Part shown: positions 10,479-21,186 of the stretch, piece after piece | Layout of the letters: each line of letters begins with the position of its first letter | How positions within the stretch are numbered: the stretch's first letter is position 1 | NCBI GenBank assembly: GCA_963942565.1 | Contig: OZ012690.1 | Span: 12,117,571 to 12,181,570, forward strand | DNA: 64,000 bases | Origin: Maea johnstoni | Lineage: Eukaryota; Annelida; Polychaeta; Spionida; Magelonidae | Reading direction: 5' to 3' | Translations under genes and position numbers: made by a program | The notes under the pieces: generated by a model | Seen by the model: the letters and a program-made list of their open reading frames with translations, nothing else | The model's database searches: none | Told to the model about the DNA's origin: nothing

Positions 10479-11976
10479 ACCTTACTCAAGTTGAGTGTAA
10501 ACTTGCATTTGAGAATAATGCTAAGAGAGATTGTTAAACCTTACCGCATGTAACAACTTTCAATATCTTTTGAAGATTAATATAATGCTTAATATATATA
10601 TGTCCAGAAGTGTCAATGTATGTGTATATGATTCAGATGTAAATGGTTTAATGGGTGCCCTTAAGTGTGTCCTTAGAAGCAAAATATGCCTTTAGAAAAC
10701 CCTCTATTGCAGCTTACAACCCTATAACAGTTTATGTTACAAACCTCCTTTTAAGACACCCTGTTTCCGGTCCAAACAAATATGCATCCGTTTCCATTTC
10801 ATATCCAGCTGACAGTAGGGACCATTTGAATGTCCGAGGTGACAGTTTGATTCCTTGACCGTTAGTCTGTTACATGCAGGAATGCTATGTTTGTGCTACT
10901 GTCGGTCAGTGTTGATGCAAGTGGTCATTGTTCTGGACAATAGCCCCAGGGCGGACACCCAAGCATGACATAACAGGCCCGTTCATGCCAGGTATCATCC
11001 AGCCACGAAGAGACCATGATACGCAAACATCAATCAGTTAAGGTGATAGTCTAGTACACCAAGATTGTCACCACTAGGTGGTGTCCTTGGCTGGCCCCTA
11101 AGAATCGATATCAAAACAAAAGATTACACATGAGGAGTGGTGACCCGTCACAAATCTCGACCTCGCAACTCTCCATTGTCAGGACAAAAGGCGTGTCCCT
11201 TTGGGCCCTCCGTGTTAAATTGGTCCCAAACAACATGGGTGTCTGCTTCGACCATGCAGATTCCTTTGACCATTTTGACCAATATTTTCATCTCATTTTT
11301 TGGCTGAAAGTGAATAACGATACGGTCTTCGAAGCCATTGTTTCAGAATATGACAGATATGAATCCCCTATAAGTGCAAGGTCATGTCATAAGTACCTTG
11401 TAGTATGACAGGACCTGAAAATCGGCTTTAAATACGTAAACCACGTGCTGTTAGTAATCTTGAGGCATATGGGAACATTCAAAAATGTTTTCCACATACT
11501 CATCGTGCAGATTCCCGGTTTAGGTGGGACCTTGCACCTTACCAAAGACATGAATGATCATATGGTATACTCTCATTTTCAAGTAAAGGGTAAGTCTTGA
11601 CATTATGCCTAAAAACGAAACACATCCAGATATGTCCTTTAAGGGTGTTGCATAATACCTCAAAATAGTCACTTATTGATAAGTTTACCATTATTCGGCA
11701 ACTATGAGATGTAACCTTTACAATAGCATAAGTGCCGTTGTCCACATTTAACTCAGTTTTCAGATATTTAAGTTTTAAAAATGACCCGTGTATCGGGTAG
11801 GGTTCTACCTTAATGCTGCTGATCCCAACAAGTGAAACCTCTGAGATGTATAAGAAAATATAGGAAAAAATCATAATAACATTGTGTAGAACAATTGCAA
11901 TTCCTAGACTTACATTTCCCAAATTCACAGATTTCAGTTTCCCGGCTAGAAAAGTGACAAGATTCAATTTTTGCCC
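10479..11976. other. 1.5 kb unique sequence without recognised gene
   Basis: Open frames at 10655-10858 (+), 11130-11408 (+, 92 codons) and 11539-11967 (-, 142 codons) show no known domain and no clear splice context. The minus one is in AT-rich DNA. I would not call a gene, but 10.8-11.3 kb is less repetitive and slightly GC-richer than its surroundings. Confidence 0.4.
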
Positions 11977-12187
11977 TTAACCCTTCCAATGCTGAGCCTA
12001 ATTTCCTCCAAACACAAGGACGCAAAGATTTTTGAAAACCATCAAAACCCTGTCATGTTGGTATTCATTAGATAGGTCTCACTGAGTACTCTCAGATGAG
12101 TAACCATTTGCCTGGGTTTCAATCATTTTTTAGGTTTTTGCATCATTTTGTATAGGCCAAATTAGCCACCAGCACCATAAGGGTTAA
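11977..12187 (+). mobile_element. Family A TTAA MITE, copy 10
   Basis: Intact TTAACCCTTCCAATGCTGAG and CCATAAGGGTTAA ends. Confidence 0.92.
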
Positions 12188-12484
12188 TCTCCATGCTTGC
12201 AACAACCCTTTTAATGGTGTTCAGGCTACTGCAATATAAGCCAGAAGATGTATAATAAATAAGCTCAAGATGTGAATTATAATTGGATGAACAAATGAGC
12301 AAAATTCATAGAATCTTGAAAAATAAATGCTGTACATATAAGATAAAAAAGAAAAAAATATCAACAAAATTGTGTCACTTTCAGCAGAATTTCATATGCA
12401 CACACATGAAATTAAAAAAGAATGAATAACAAAAATGTGTCACTTTCAGGTGAATCTATTCTTCGACCTCTTTTCAATACATGC
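12188..12484. other. Unique AT-rich sequence with a short duplication
   Basis: The phrase TGTGTCACTTTCAG(C/G) occurs twice (about 12371 and 12436). No gene seen. Confidence 0.4.
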
Positions 12485-12640
12485 TTATAGTATGGGAGTC
12501 ACGATTGCTCTCCCATAGTTGTAGGATAACCCACCTGGGGGCGCTGTGCATGGGTTGTTAAACCACACAAGCGGAACGGTAGATAAGCATGTGTGGGACT
12601 CATTGCCTAATTTCACCACTACCTCCATGTAGTGTCACTG
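12485..12640. repeat. 156-bp direct repeat, left copy
   Basis: TTATAGTATGGGAGTCACGA..., CCTGGGGGCGCTGTGCATGG, AAGCGGAACGGTAGATAAGC. It ends exactly at the start of MITE D1 and is repeated at 12874-13030. Confidence 0.92.
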
Positions 12641-12873
12641 AGGTCTAAAAAAAGTTGTTTGTTTCCTGTAACCCTACCCTAACAAGCTTTTATTCAAAGA
12701 AATCCCTACCCTAAAGTTTTTTCCACCCTCCCAACTCCAAGTCAACGTAAAACATGCATAAAACACACATTTTTTGACCCTAAAAATAATGCAAAAAAAT
12801 ATTTTTTACCGACCTACCTACCCTATTTTTTTTCGGACCGTTACAGGAAACAAACAATATTTTTTTCTTGGCC
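12641..12873 (+). mobile_element. Family D MITE, copy 1
   Basis: Inverted ends AGGTCTAAAAAAAGTTG...TTTCCTGTAAC and GTTACAGGAAACAAACAA...TTGGCC. The interior has the hallmark CCCTACCCTAA, CCCTCCCAACTCC, CATGCATAAAACACAC and CGACCTACCTACCC. Lies between two 156-bp direct repeats. Confidence 0.9.
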
Positions 12874-13030
12874 TTATAGTATGGGAGTCACGATAGCCCT
12901 CCCATAGTTGAAGGGTAACTCACCTGGGGGCGCTGTGCATGGGTTGTTAAACCACACAAGCGGAACGGTAGATAAGCATGTGTGGGACTTATTGCCTAAC
13001 CACACTCTCTACCTCTATGTTAGTTTACTG
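12874..13030. repeat. 156-bp direct repeat, right copy
   Basis: About 90% like 12485-12640. The match starts at the first base after MITE D1. Confidence 0.92.
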
Positions 13031-13144
13031 ATTAAACCTTTCATGCTCTGAGAGCTCAGCTCCACCCCCAAGAGGGGCGGACAAGTGCATGGCATGTCCT
13101 ACCATATTGTAATAGGTAGGTAGGGTTCTACAATAGAGCTGTTC

Positions 13145-13546
13145 TTAGAATGTCAGCGACAGTTGACAAATCGATAAATCAACATTTTCACTTTGTCAAT
13201 TAAATTGAATCGAATGGTAGGGTATCGAATCGAAATAATCGATATTCTGTACCCAAATAATGGCGTATGATTATCAATAAAAAAAAATTGCCAGATATTT
13301 TCCTGTTTAACTAATGCAAAGTGAAACTCTGACTAAATATTGAAGTATATTCAATGGCTTTTGTAAGAGAAATTGGAAGGAATGGTGTACTTTACTTTCA
13401 AATCGATATATCGGAAAGAGTAAAGCAATTGATCAAATCTTAAAAAAAGGGATATCAATGACATCCCTATAAATAATTGTGCCATACAAGCATGTTACGG
13501 CGTATCGAATCAAATCGAATCGAAAAATATATCAAGTAATCGAAAC
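13145..13546 (+). mobile_element. hAT-like MITE family E, copy 1 (3' end missing)
   Basis: Shares GACAAATCGATA, TTTTCACTTTGTCAATTAAA, CATTTTCCTGTT-like text and AAGGGATATCAATGACATCC with the complete copy at 29011-29759. The final ATCACTA end is absent. TCGAAT repeats are frequent. Confidence 0.75.
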
Positions 13547-13783
13547 AAGTGCTCTTAGCTCAAAAGGAGTGATTTTATGAGTTTGGCTGACAACATCATG
13601 GATGTACAATAATAGATATTCTGGAGCCAGACAATGTCCTGGAGCTCAGCAATTCTCGTGGAGACAGATGTGCAACAAATGGTTTGGAAATTGTTTTACA
13701 AATGGCAGTGACAAATAAACCTTAATATCAAAATAAACACATCTGAATCAATCAAAGCTAACTGAACACTAGATTGCAGACAT

Positions 13784-14810
13784 TTAAAGGGCAAATGCAC
13801 CATCAGAATGATTTAGGTTCAAAATGAGCTTATACATGTCACCTTTCAAATAAGACCTCCCCCGAACCTGTCCTCTTCAACACTGCTCAGTTATAGCTTA
13901 CAGAAGTTCAGCAAGTAACAGTCCTTAGGCAGCCTTAGAGGGCCTCCATGCATCCCAAGATGCACTCTGTTTTTGACCTCTTCTAAGCACCAAACTGTGT
14001 CACCAGTGTTTAAGAGATAGCAGTAATAGGGGGCTGGGCTCCCCTTTCCTGCTTAGATTTTCATTCCTGGCTTTCAATAAGTTGTCACAATTACCAAAGA
14101 TTGAACTTATTCAATTTTCTATTGTATATTCTAACAATCCGTGGAAGTTACACTATGTGGCTTGTCTTTGATTTGTAGCTTATTGTTGGGTAGAAACCAT
14201 GACTTCCTAATTGCTATGAAATCATTTTGTGCTAATCACTTACAGGAAATTGCAACACTTGTGTCAGTTAGCAGTTACTCATGGGAATAGTGTAGGACTT
14301 ATTAGTATGTGTATTCCTTCACTTCCTGTTATCAAGATGCTATCTTTGAGTAAACAACCTGGCACCATTGAGTAAAGGATCATGTGGGTCTAAGGGAGAA
14401 GTTCCCTAGGTGAGTCAGACACTTCCATTCCTCCAAATTCCTGAATCCCCCAATTCTGCCATACTATGTAAGTTTTACTTCTTGAAGTTTTATTTGCTTC
14501 CAAAAAATGTGATCAGGTATGAGCCAGGAATGAAAATAAGCAAGAAAGGGAAAGCCAGGCTTCCCTGCTACTGCTATCTCTTAAGCACTGGTGACACAGG
14601 CTGGTGCTTAGAAGAGGTCAAAAACAGAGTGCATCTTGGGATGCATGGAGGCCCTCTATAGCTGCCTCATGACTGTTACTTGCTGAACTTCTGTAAGCTA
14701 TAACTGAGTAGTGCTTAAGAGGACAGGTTCGGGGGAGGTCTTATTTGAAAGGTGACATGTATAGGATTATTTTGAACCTAAATCTTTCTGATGATGCATT
14801 TGCCCTTTAA
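13784..14810. mobile_element. Family C TTAA foldback element, copy 1
   Basis: TTAA at 13784-13787 and 14807-14810. Terminal inverted arms of about 290 bp (13784-14073 and 14520-14810) begin AAAGGGCAAATGCA. Arm landmarks: CACCTTTCAAATAAGACC, CATGCATCCCAAGATGCACT. The unpaired middle of about 450 bp is AT-rich and has no transposase frame. The open frame at 14410-14661 is a by-product of the arm. Confidence 0.9.
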
Positions 14811-15190
14811 TGAAAAGTTTAAAAGAATAATACATACAGAAAACATCAGAGAAACTCTAATGGCCATGCTTCTAAAAATATTACAGCATTTATTAAAAAG
14901 TGCATGCTATTTAATGGATTTGAGCTGTCCCACAAAAGTCCAGCATTCATCAATATCTTTAGAGTCAACCATTTATCTGAGAAGAGCCTACATGATTTCA
15001 TGATACCACAGCAAATACATTAAGTGGAAATAATGCTTTGAACTAATATACATTGCTTTAAATAGTGTAATGCAATTAGGACTATGATGCCATTTGAGTT
15101 ATTCCAGTCTCTGAGCAACTATTGCATTTCTATGCAATTCAAGTTATGTAGTTCATTGTATGCTATTAATGTATTTTGTAAACAAATACA
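14811..15190. other. Unique AT-rich sequence
   Basis: Two small plus-strand frames without motifs. No gene called. Confidence 0.45.
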
Positions 15191-15212
15191 TACATATCAT
15201 ACACACACACAC

Positions 15213-15292
<80 letters not shown>

Positions 15293-15314
15293 TCAAATAT
15301 ATATATATATATAA

Positions 15315-15411
<97 letters not shown>

Positions 15412-15417
15412 AATATT

Positions 15418-15512
<95 letters not shown>

Positions 15513-15530
15513 TTAAGTACACACACACAT
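15191..15530. repeat. TA microsatellite flanked by CA runs
   Basis: About 300 bp of TA with rare AAATA and CATA interruptions. Each outer side is a short (CA)n. Confidence 0.97.
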
Positions 15531-15825
15531 ATTAGACTGCCACTAAGATAGGAATGCTTTAAAATGTTTATGTCTAGTGTAGCTGTCAGAGTACCAAGCA
15601 TGTGCTACTGATATGGGTGGAAATTATATGACAGGATATAGACATGTCAAGTTGTCCACCAACGGCTGCCATGATGTCAAATTTCTGTATTAAGGTTTCA
15701 GTAAGACACGAATATCTGCCAGCATTTATCATAGTAATTTCATTCTACTTTAAGATTATTAAAATATAAGTTAAATTCATCATCACCCAAGATTAGCCAC
15801 AAAATGTATATATTTCAGGACAGTA

Positions 15826-16039
15826 ATTAGCCCTTCCAATGCTGAGGCTACTCTCATCCAAATCACAAAGATGCAAATATTTCTGAAAAACATCTAAACC
15901 CTGTCATGTTGGTATTCATTGGATAGCTCTCGCGGAGTAATTTCAGTTGAGTACCCATGTGCCAGGGTTTCAACAATTTTTCTGCTTTTTTTCATCAATT
16001 TGTATTAGCAAAATCAGCCACCACCAGCATAAGGGTTAA
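15826..16039 (+). mobile_element. Family A TTAA MITE, copy 11
   Basis: Left end TTAGCCCTTCC (one change in TTAA). Right end CATAAGGGTTAA. Confidence 0.9.
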
Positions 16040-16462
16040 TATATATAAGTGCTACCTGGGATGAAAATGACCTATTATAAACCTGGTATTACTAGGTTTT
16101 TAACGACTAGATAAATGGCAGAAAAGGGTAATAGTCCATGAGCCAATTCTGAAATAGGCCTTATTTTTGGAGTTTTGCGTGCGGAGAGGTGGAGGAAGGT
16201 TTCTTGGTACCAAATGAAAGAGCAGCATCCCCCATTCAATTTTTTACTTGTTGGCAGCCTTATCTCTTGCACGTTAAGTTTGTACAGAGGCCTGAAATTG
16301 TGTGTATCAAAAATTGCAGATTTCCAAAATATAGGATATTAATGGGGTAGGGGTAACAAAACCCACCATAAAATCTGAACTGAACAACTGACGGTTACAA
16401 ATGACCCCTTGTTACATTTGCAAAAAATCAGGCTTTTGAATAAAATCAAGCAAGTTTCAAGA

Positions 16463-16492
16463 TTTGACCTTGAACTCAAGTTCAAGGTCAAA
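16463..16492. promoter_or_regulatory. Palindrome of two TCAAGGTCA half-sites
   Basis: TTTGACCTTGAACT is followed, after 2 bp, by its perfect reverse complement. TCAAGGTCA is the extended half-site bound by ERR and NR5A type nuclear receptors in animals. Related versions recur in the other units. Binding is not shown by sequence. Confidence 0.35.
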
Positions 16493-16905
16493 TCAGAGGC
16501 ATTTTGAGGTCAAGGTGAAAATTGGTGAGGCCAAAACCATTGAAAAAAGGTTATTTTTTCTCGTTCCAGGATAAGAATAGTAAGCCCAACCATTATTTTG
16601 GTCTTAAAACTTGCGCATAAGGAATATCAAAGGAACAAATTTAGATTTAGTGTAAAAAAAGATGAAGAATGTGTGTTTTCGGTTCAGAAACAAACAAGTA
16701 TGGAGCTTCATAGAAGCGCTCATTTAGGTGTTCGCCATTAAATGTTCTTTGCTGTGTTACATAGTACACTGTGGTAGACGTCCTTGTTAGATTGAATATT
16801 TTGGTAAATGCTAAGCATGCTACGTACCAAAAATGTCAGAGGAAGAAAAACTTTTTATCCATAAGTATTACATGTAGAGTTGCAGGAATACCATCTCCAG
16901 GATGT

Positions 16906-16925
16906 GGGTCAAAGGTCAAAGGTCA
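16906..16925 (+). promoter_or_regulatory. Triple DR1 nuclear-receptor-like site
   Basis: GGGTCA-a-AGGTCA-a-AGGTCA: three hexamers with 1-bp spacing. AGGTCAAAGGTCA is the textbook DR1 site of HNF4/RXR/COUP-TF. Equivalent sites lie in other units. Confidence 0.4.
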
Positions 16926-19110
16926 TCAAGTGCAATGGGCCTTATAAGTAAGACTTTGCGGTTAATTTCAGTCTCATCCGTCCTCCTATTTCATTGCTTC
17001 ATCAATGACAATGTTTGCACAAGGTGGAGTGACATTCAATTCCATAATATTAAAGAATCTTATTCCCCATTTCATTTTCTACTTGTTGGCAGCCTTATCG
17101 CTTGCACGTTAAGTTTGTACAGAGGCCTGAAGTTGTGTATGTATAAAAACATTAGAAATCTGTAGTAAATACGAATTATGGGGTGGGGGTAACAAAATCT
17201 GCTCTAAAATATGACATATGCAACAAACTGCAACAAATGACCCCTCGTTAGAATTGTATAGAGACAGGCTTTTGTATGCATCTGTATTTCAAAAACAATT
17301 TGACCTTGAACACAAGTTGAAGGTCAAATCAGGGCCATTTTGAGGTCAAGGCGAAAATTGATGAGGCAAAAACCATTGAAAAAAGGCTATTTTCTCTTGT
17401 TCCAGGATAAAAATAGTAAGCACAACCATTATTTTGGTCTTAAAACTTGCGCATAAGGAATATCAAAGGAAAAAAATTACATTTAGTGTAAAAAAAGATG
17501 AAGAATATGTGTCTTCGGGTCAAAAACAAACAAATATGGGGCTTCATAGAAGCGCTCATTTAGGTGTTCGCCAAAACTTGTTCTTAACTGTGTTACATAG
17601 TACACTGTGGTAGACGTTCTTGTTAGATTGAGTAGTTTGATAAATGCTAAGCATGCTATGTACCAAAAATGTCAGAGGAAGAAACACTTTTTATCCAGAA
17701 GTATTACATGTAGAAGTGCAGGAATACCATCTCTAGGATGTGGGTCAAGAGATCAAAGGTCATCAAGTGCAATGGGCCTTATAAGTAAGACTGCGGTCAA
17801 TTTCAGTCTCATCTGTCCTCCTATTTCTTTGCTTCATCAATGACAATGTTTGCACAAGGTGGAGTGACATTCAATATTCCATAATATTAAAGAACCTTAT
17901 TCCCTATTTCATTTTCTACTTGTTGGCAGCCGTATTGCTTGCACGTTAAGTTTATACAGAGGCCTGAAGTTGTGTATATAAAAACATTAGAAATCTGTAG
18001 TAAATACGAATTATGGGGTGGGGGTAACAAAATCTGTTCTAAAATATGACATATACAACAGACTGCAACAAATGACCTCTCGTTAGAATTGTATAGAGAC
18101 AGGCTTTTGTATGCATCTGTATTTCAAAAACAATTTAACCTCAAACTCAAGTTCAAGGTCAAATCAGTGTCATTTTTAGGTCAAGGTGAAAATCAGTGAG
18201 GCCAAATCCATTGAAAAAAAGGTTATTTTTTCTTGATCCGTATAAAAATCATAAGTACAACAATTTTTTGGTCATAAAATATGCGCATGAGGGAGAACAT
18301 AGGATAAGTTATACTTTGAGTGCATAGAAATAGGAAGAAAATGAGTTCTTGGGTCCAGAATATACATATCTGGTGCTTCATTGAGGCGCCCATGGCATGT
18401 AGGTGTCTGCCATGAAAAGTCCTTTACAGCGTATCCTGTTTTACTAGTACTATGGTAAAAGTCCTTATTAGAATGAAGTTTGATTAATGCAATATACCAA
18501 AGGTGTCAGGGGCTCAAACACTTTTTATCTGACATAAGTACAAGTGGTGTTCCGGAAATACTCTCTCCTGTGTATGGGTCAAAGTTCAAAGGTCATCAAG
18601 TGCATTGAGGCCTATAAGTAAGATGTTGTGATTAATTTATGTCTCATCGGGTCTCCTATACATCTGCTTTATCAATGACAATAATTGCACAAGGTGCAGT
18701 GGCATTCAATTACATAATATTAAAGAATCTTATCCCCCATTTCATTTTCGCCTTGTTGGCAGCCTTATCTCTTGCACGTTTAGTTAGCATAGCATAAATA
18801 AAATACACTAATTACAAATGAGTGACAGAAATGACGCCCCATTAGACGCCTCATTAGATAAATGGGTGGGGGGGTAATCATACAATCTGAACTATATAAG
18901 TGACTGAAACGAATGACCCCTTGTTAGAATGGTCAAGAAACAGGCTTTTGCAGAATGCATATAATATTTTGTAATTTGACCTTGACACTAAATTCAAGGT
19001 CAAATAATGATCATTTCGAAGTCAAGGTGAAAATCTGTGAGGCGCAAAATCATTGAAAAACGGTTATTTTGTCTTATTCCAGGATAAGAATATTGAGCAC
19101 AACCAGGCTT

Positions 19111-20607
19111 AGATCTCTAGATATCCCCAAGAGTAATAACCTAGGATATTTGAATTCCAATATGGCCACCAGTTGCCATGGAAGCCAGTAGAGAATGTAT
19201 TCGGGTTACTAAGTCGGTGTTTAACTGTGTGAAAGCAAAGTAACATGGGCCTAGTTAAGTAAGACATCTTTACCCCTCAAGTGTTCTGCATGCTTTTGTT
19301 TAATTGACAATAGCATTGGAGGTCAAATTTTGTGTAATAAGCTATATTTTAATTACAGCAGCTCCAGGCCGACATCTTGAAATCCAGTTTAGATGCCACC
19401 TGATGATAACAGCTATTTCATGATATAATATAATTAAATAATGTAATATTCTATTCAATAGTTTTAACAGTTAAATCAGCTGGTAGTGGAACAGCTGAAA
19501 AAGGGAACAGTATAACAAAGATAGGAAGTATTTATACACTTTTAAATTGGTTGCCATGGCAACTGGTGGCCATAATGGAATTCAAACTGGCAAATAGTCA
19601 GATCAGAAGAAAGACCTTATTTTAGGAGTTCGTTTGACCTTGAAAATGATCATAACTCAGCATACATCAATGATAAGAATTAGTGTTTGGTATCAAATCT
19701 TTTTTTTATTATTCTCTGAGTCATTTTGAGATGTGTGCTGCCTCCACCCTTTTCCTCATGACCAGATCAACTGTCAATGTCTAGGCCATGAATGAGCAGA
19801 GTAAGAGACAATAATAGTTTTATACATAAGATCCTATAGGCTTTCACGTAGACTTAGAGGTTTTTTACTCCTTTTCTCTATATCAAATTTCACAAAAACG
19901 TGGGCGTTTCAAACATTCATTGTAGGTATATAATGCTAACAGGTTTGTTTGAAATGTTTCATAGCTAAGTTATAGCTAAGATAATGTTATCATTTTTTTT
20001 TTCAATTACGGCTTTGCTCAAAGAGAATGGAATTTGAAATTTTTTCTTCAAAGGTGTAGGAGGAATCAAATAATCTAACCATTATATTTCCAATATGGTT
20101 GCCAGTTTCCATGGCAACCAGATTATAAATGTATTAACATTTTTTTTTATCTACTTATATCGCACCCTTATCATCCCTTAACTGTTCCACTACCAGCTGA
20201 CTTAACTGTTAATACGGTAGAACGGCATATCATATTAATGCTTTTGTTTCATTAACAACTGCTTTGGATGCCGAAATTTGTGTAGTTTTATTTAAATTAC
20301 TGCAACTTGGTAACCATGTCAAAATCAAGTTGAGATGTCCCCTTATGATAACTACTGTTTCATAATTAGATTCTCTATCCCAGAAAACCTACTTGTGGAC
20401 ACCAAGATCATGTTTCTAGCTAATCTGGATGCTTAAATATGCAAAAATATAGTTTTTGGGCCGGCCACTTTGAATTCCAATATGGCCGCTGGTTGTCATG
20501 GCAACCAAGGTTGAAATGTTTTCAGGTTCATTATACTCAGACCAAGTTTGTGGAAGAATATACTTCAAAGCCACTGTGTCCATGTTCATTATGTAATTGA
20601 ATGTTTT
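19111..20607. other. Central region of the giant inverted repeat
   Basis: AT-rich with no open frame of note. It contains four dispersed copies of a GAATTCCAATATGGCC..GTTGCCATGG module (about 19150, 19550 inverted, 20090, 20470). Confidence 0.7.
19550..19563. promoter_or_regulatory. Perfect X-box palindrome
   Basis: GTTGCCATGGCAAC is the ideal RFX-factor X-box. Near-perfect versions lie at 19172-19185, 20105-20118 and 20492-20505. The function is inferred only from the motif. Confidence 0.4.
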
Positions 20608-21186
20608 TGGTACGTAGCATGCTTAGCATTTATCAAACTATTCAATCTAACAAGGAATTCTACCACAGCGGACTTTGTAACACAGTAAAGAACATCTAAT
20701 GGCGAACACCTAAATGAGCGCTCCTATGAAACTCCATCTTTGTTTGTTTTTGACCCAAAAAAACACTTTCTTCATATTTTTTTACACTAAATGAAAAATT
20801 TATCCTCTGATATTCCTTATGCACAAGTTTAAAGACCAAAATAACAGCTGTACTTACTATTTTTATCCTGGAACAAGAAAAAATGATATTTTTTCGATGG
20901 ATTTGGTCTCACTAATTTTCACCTTGGCTTAAAAATGACCCCAATGCGACCTTGAACTTGAGTACAAGGTCAAATTGTTTTTTAAAATACTGATGCATAC
21001 AAAAGCCTGTCTCGATACAATTCTAACGAGGGGTCATGTGTTGCAGTCTGTTGTATACGTCATATTTTAGAGCAGATTTTGTTACCCCCACCCCATAATT
21101 TGTATCTACTACAGATTTCTAATGTTTTATATACACACAACTTCAGGCCTCTGTACAAACTTAACGTGGAAGCGATAAGGTTGCCA

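Larger units (their letters stand above)
16250..18752 (+). repeat. Left-arm tandem array, units of about 835 bp
   Basis: Three full units between markers at 16246, 17081, 17918 and 18751 (spacings 835, 837, 833). Each holds GGGGTAACAAAA, a GACCTTGAA..TTCAAGGTC palindrome, TTCCAGGATAA, GCGCTCATTTAGGTGTTCGCC and a TGCAGGAATACC...GGTCATCAAGTGCA block. The fourth unit is more diverged. Confidence 0.9.

Noticed and set aside
11130-11408. 92-codon plus-strand frame as a gene
   Set aside because: No recognisable motif and no supporting splice or start signals. Left as an unannotated frame.
12660-12720. CCCTACCCTAAC text resembling telomere repeats (also in other family D copies)
   Set aside because: It is a fixed internal part of MITE D with irregular spacing, not a TTAGGG array.
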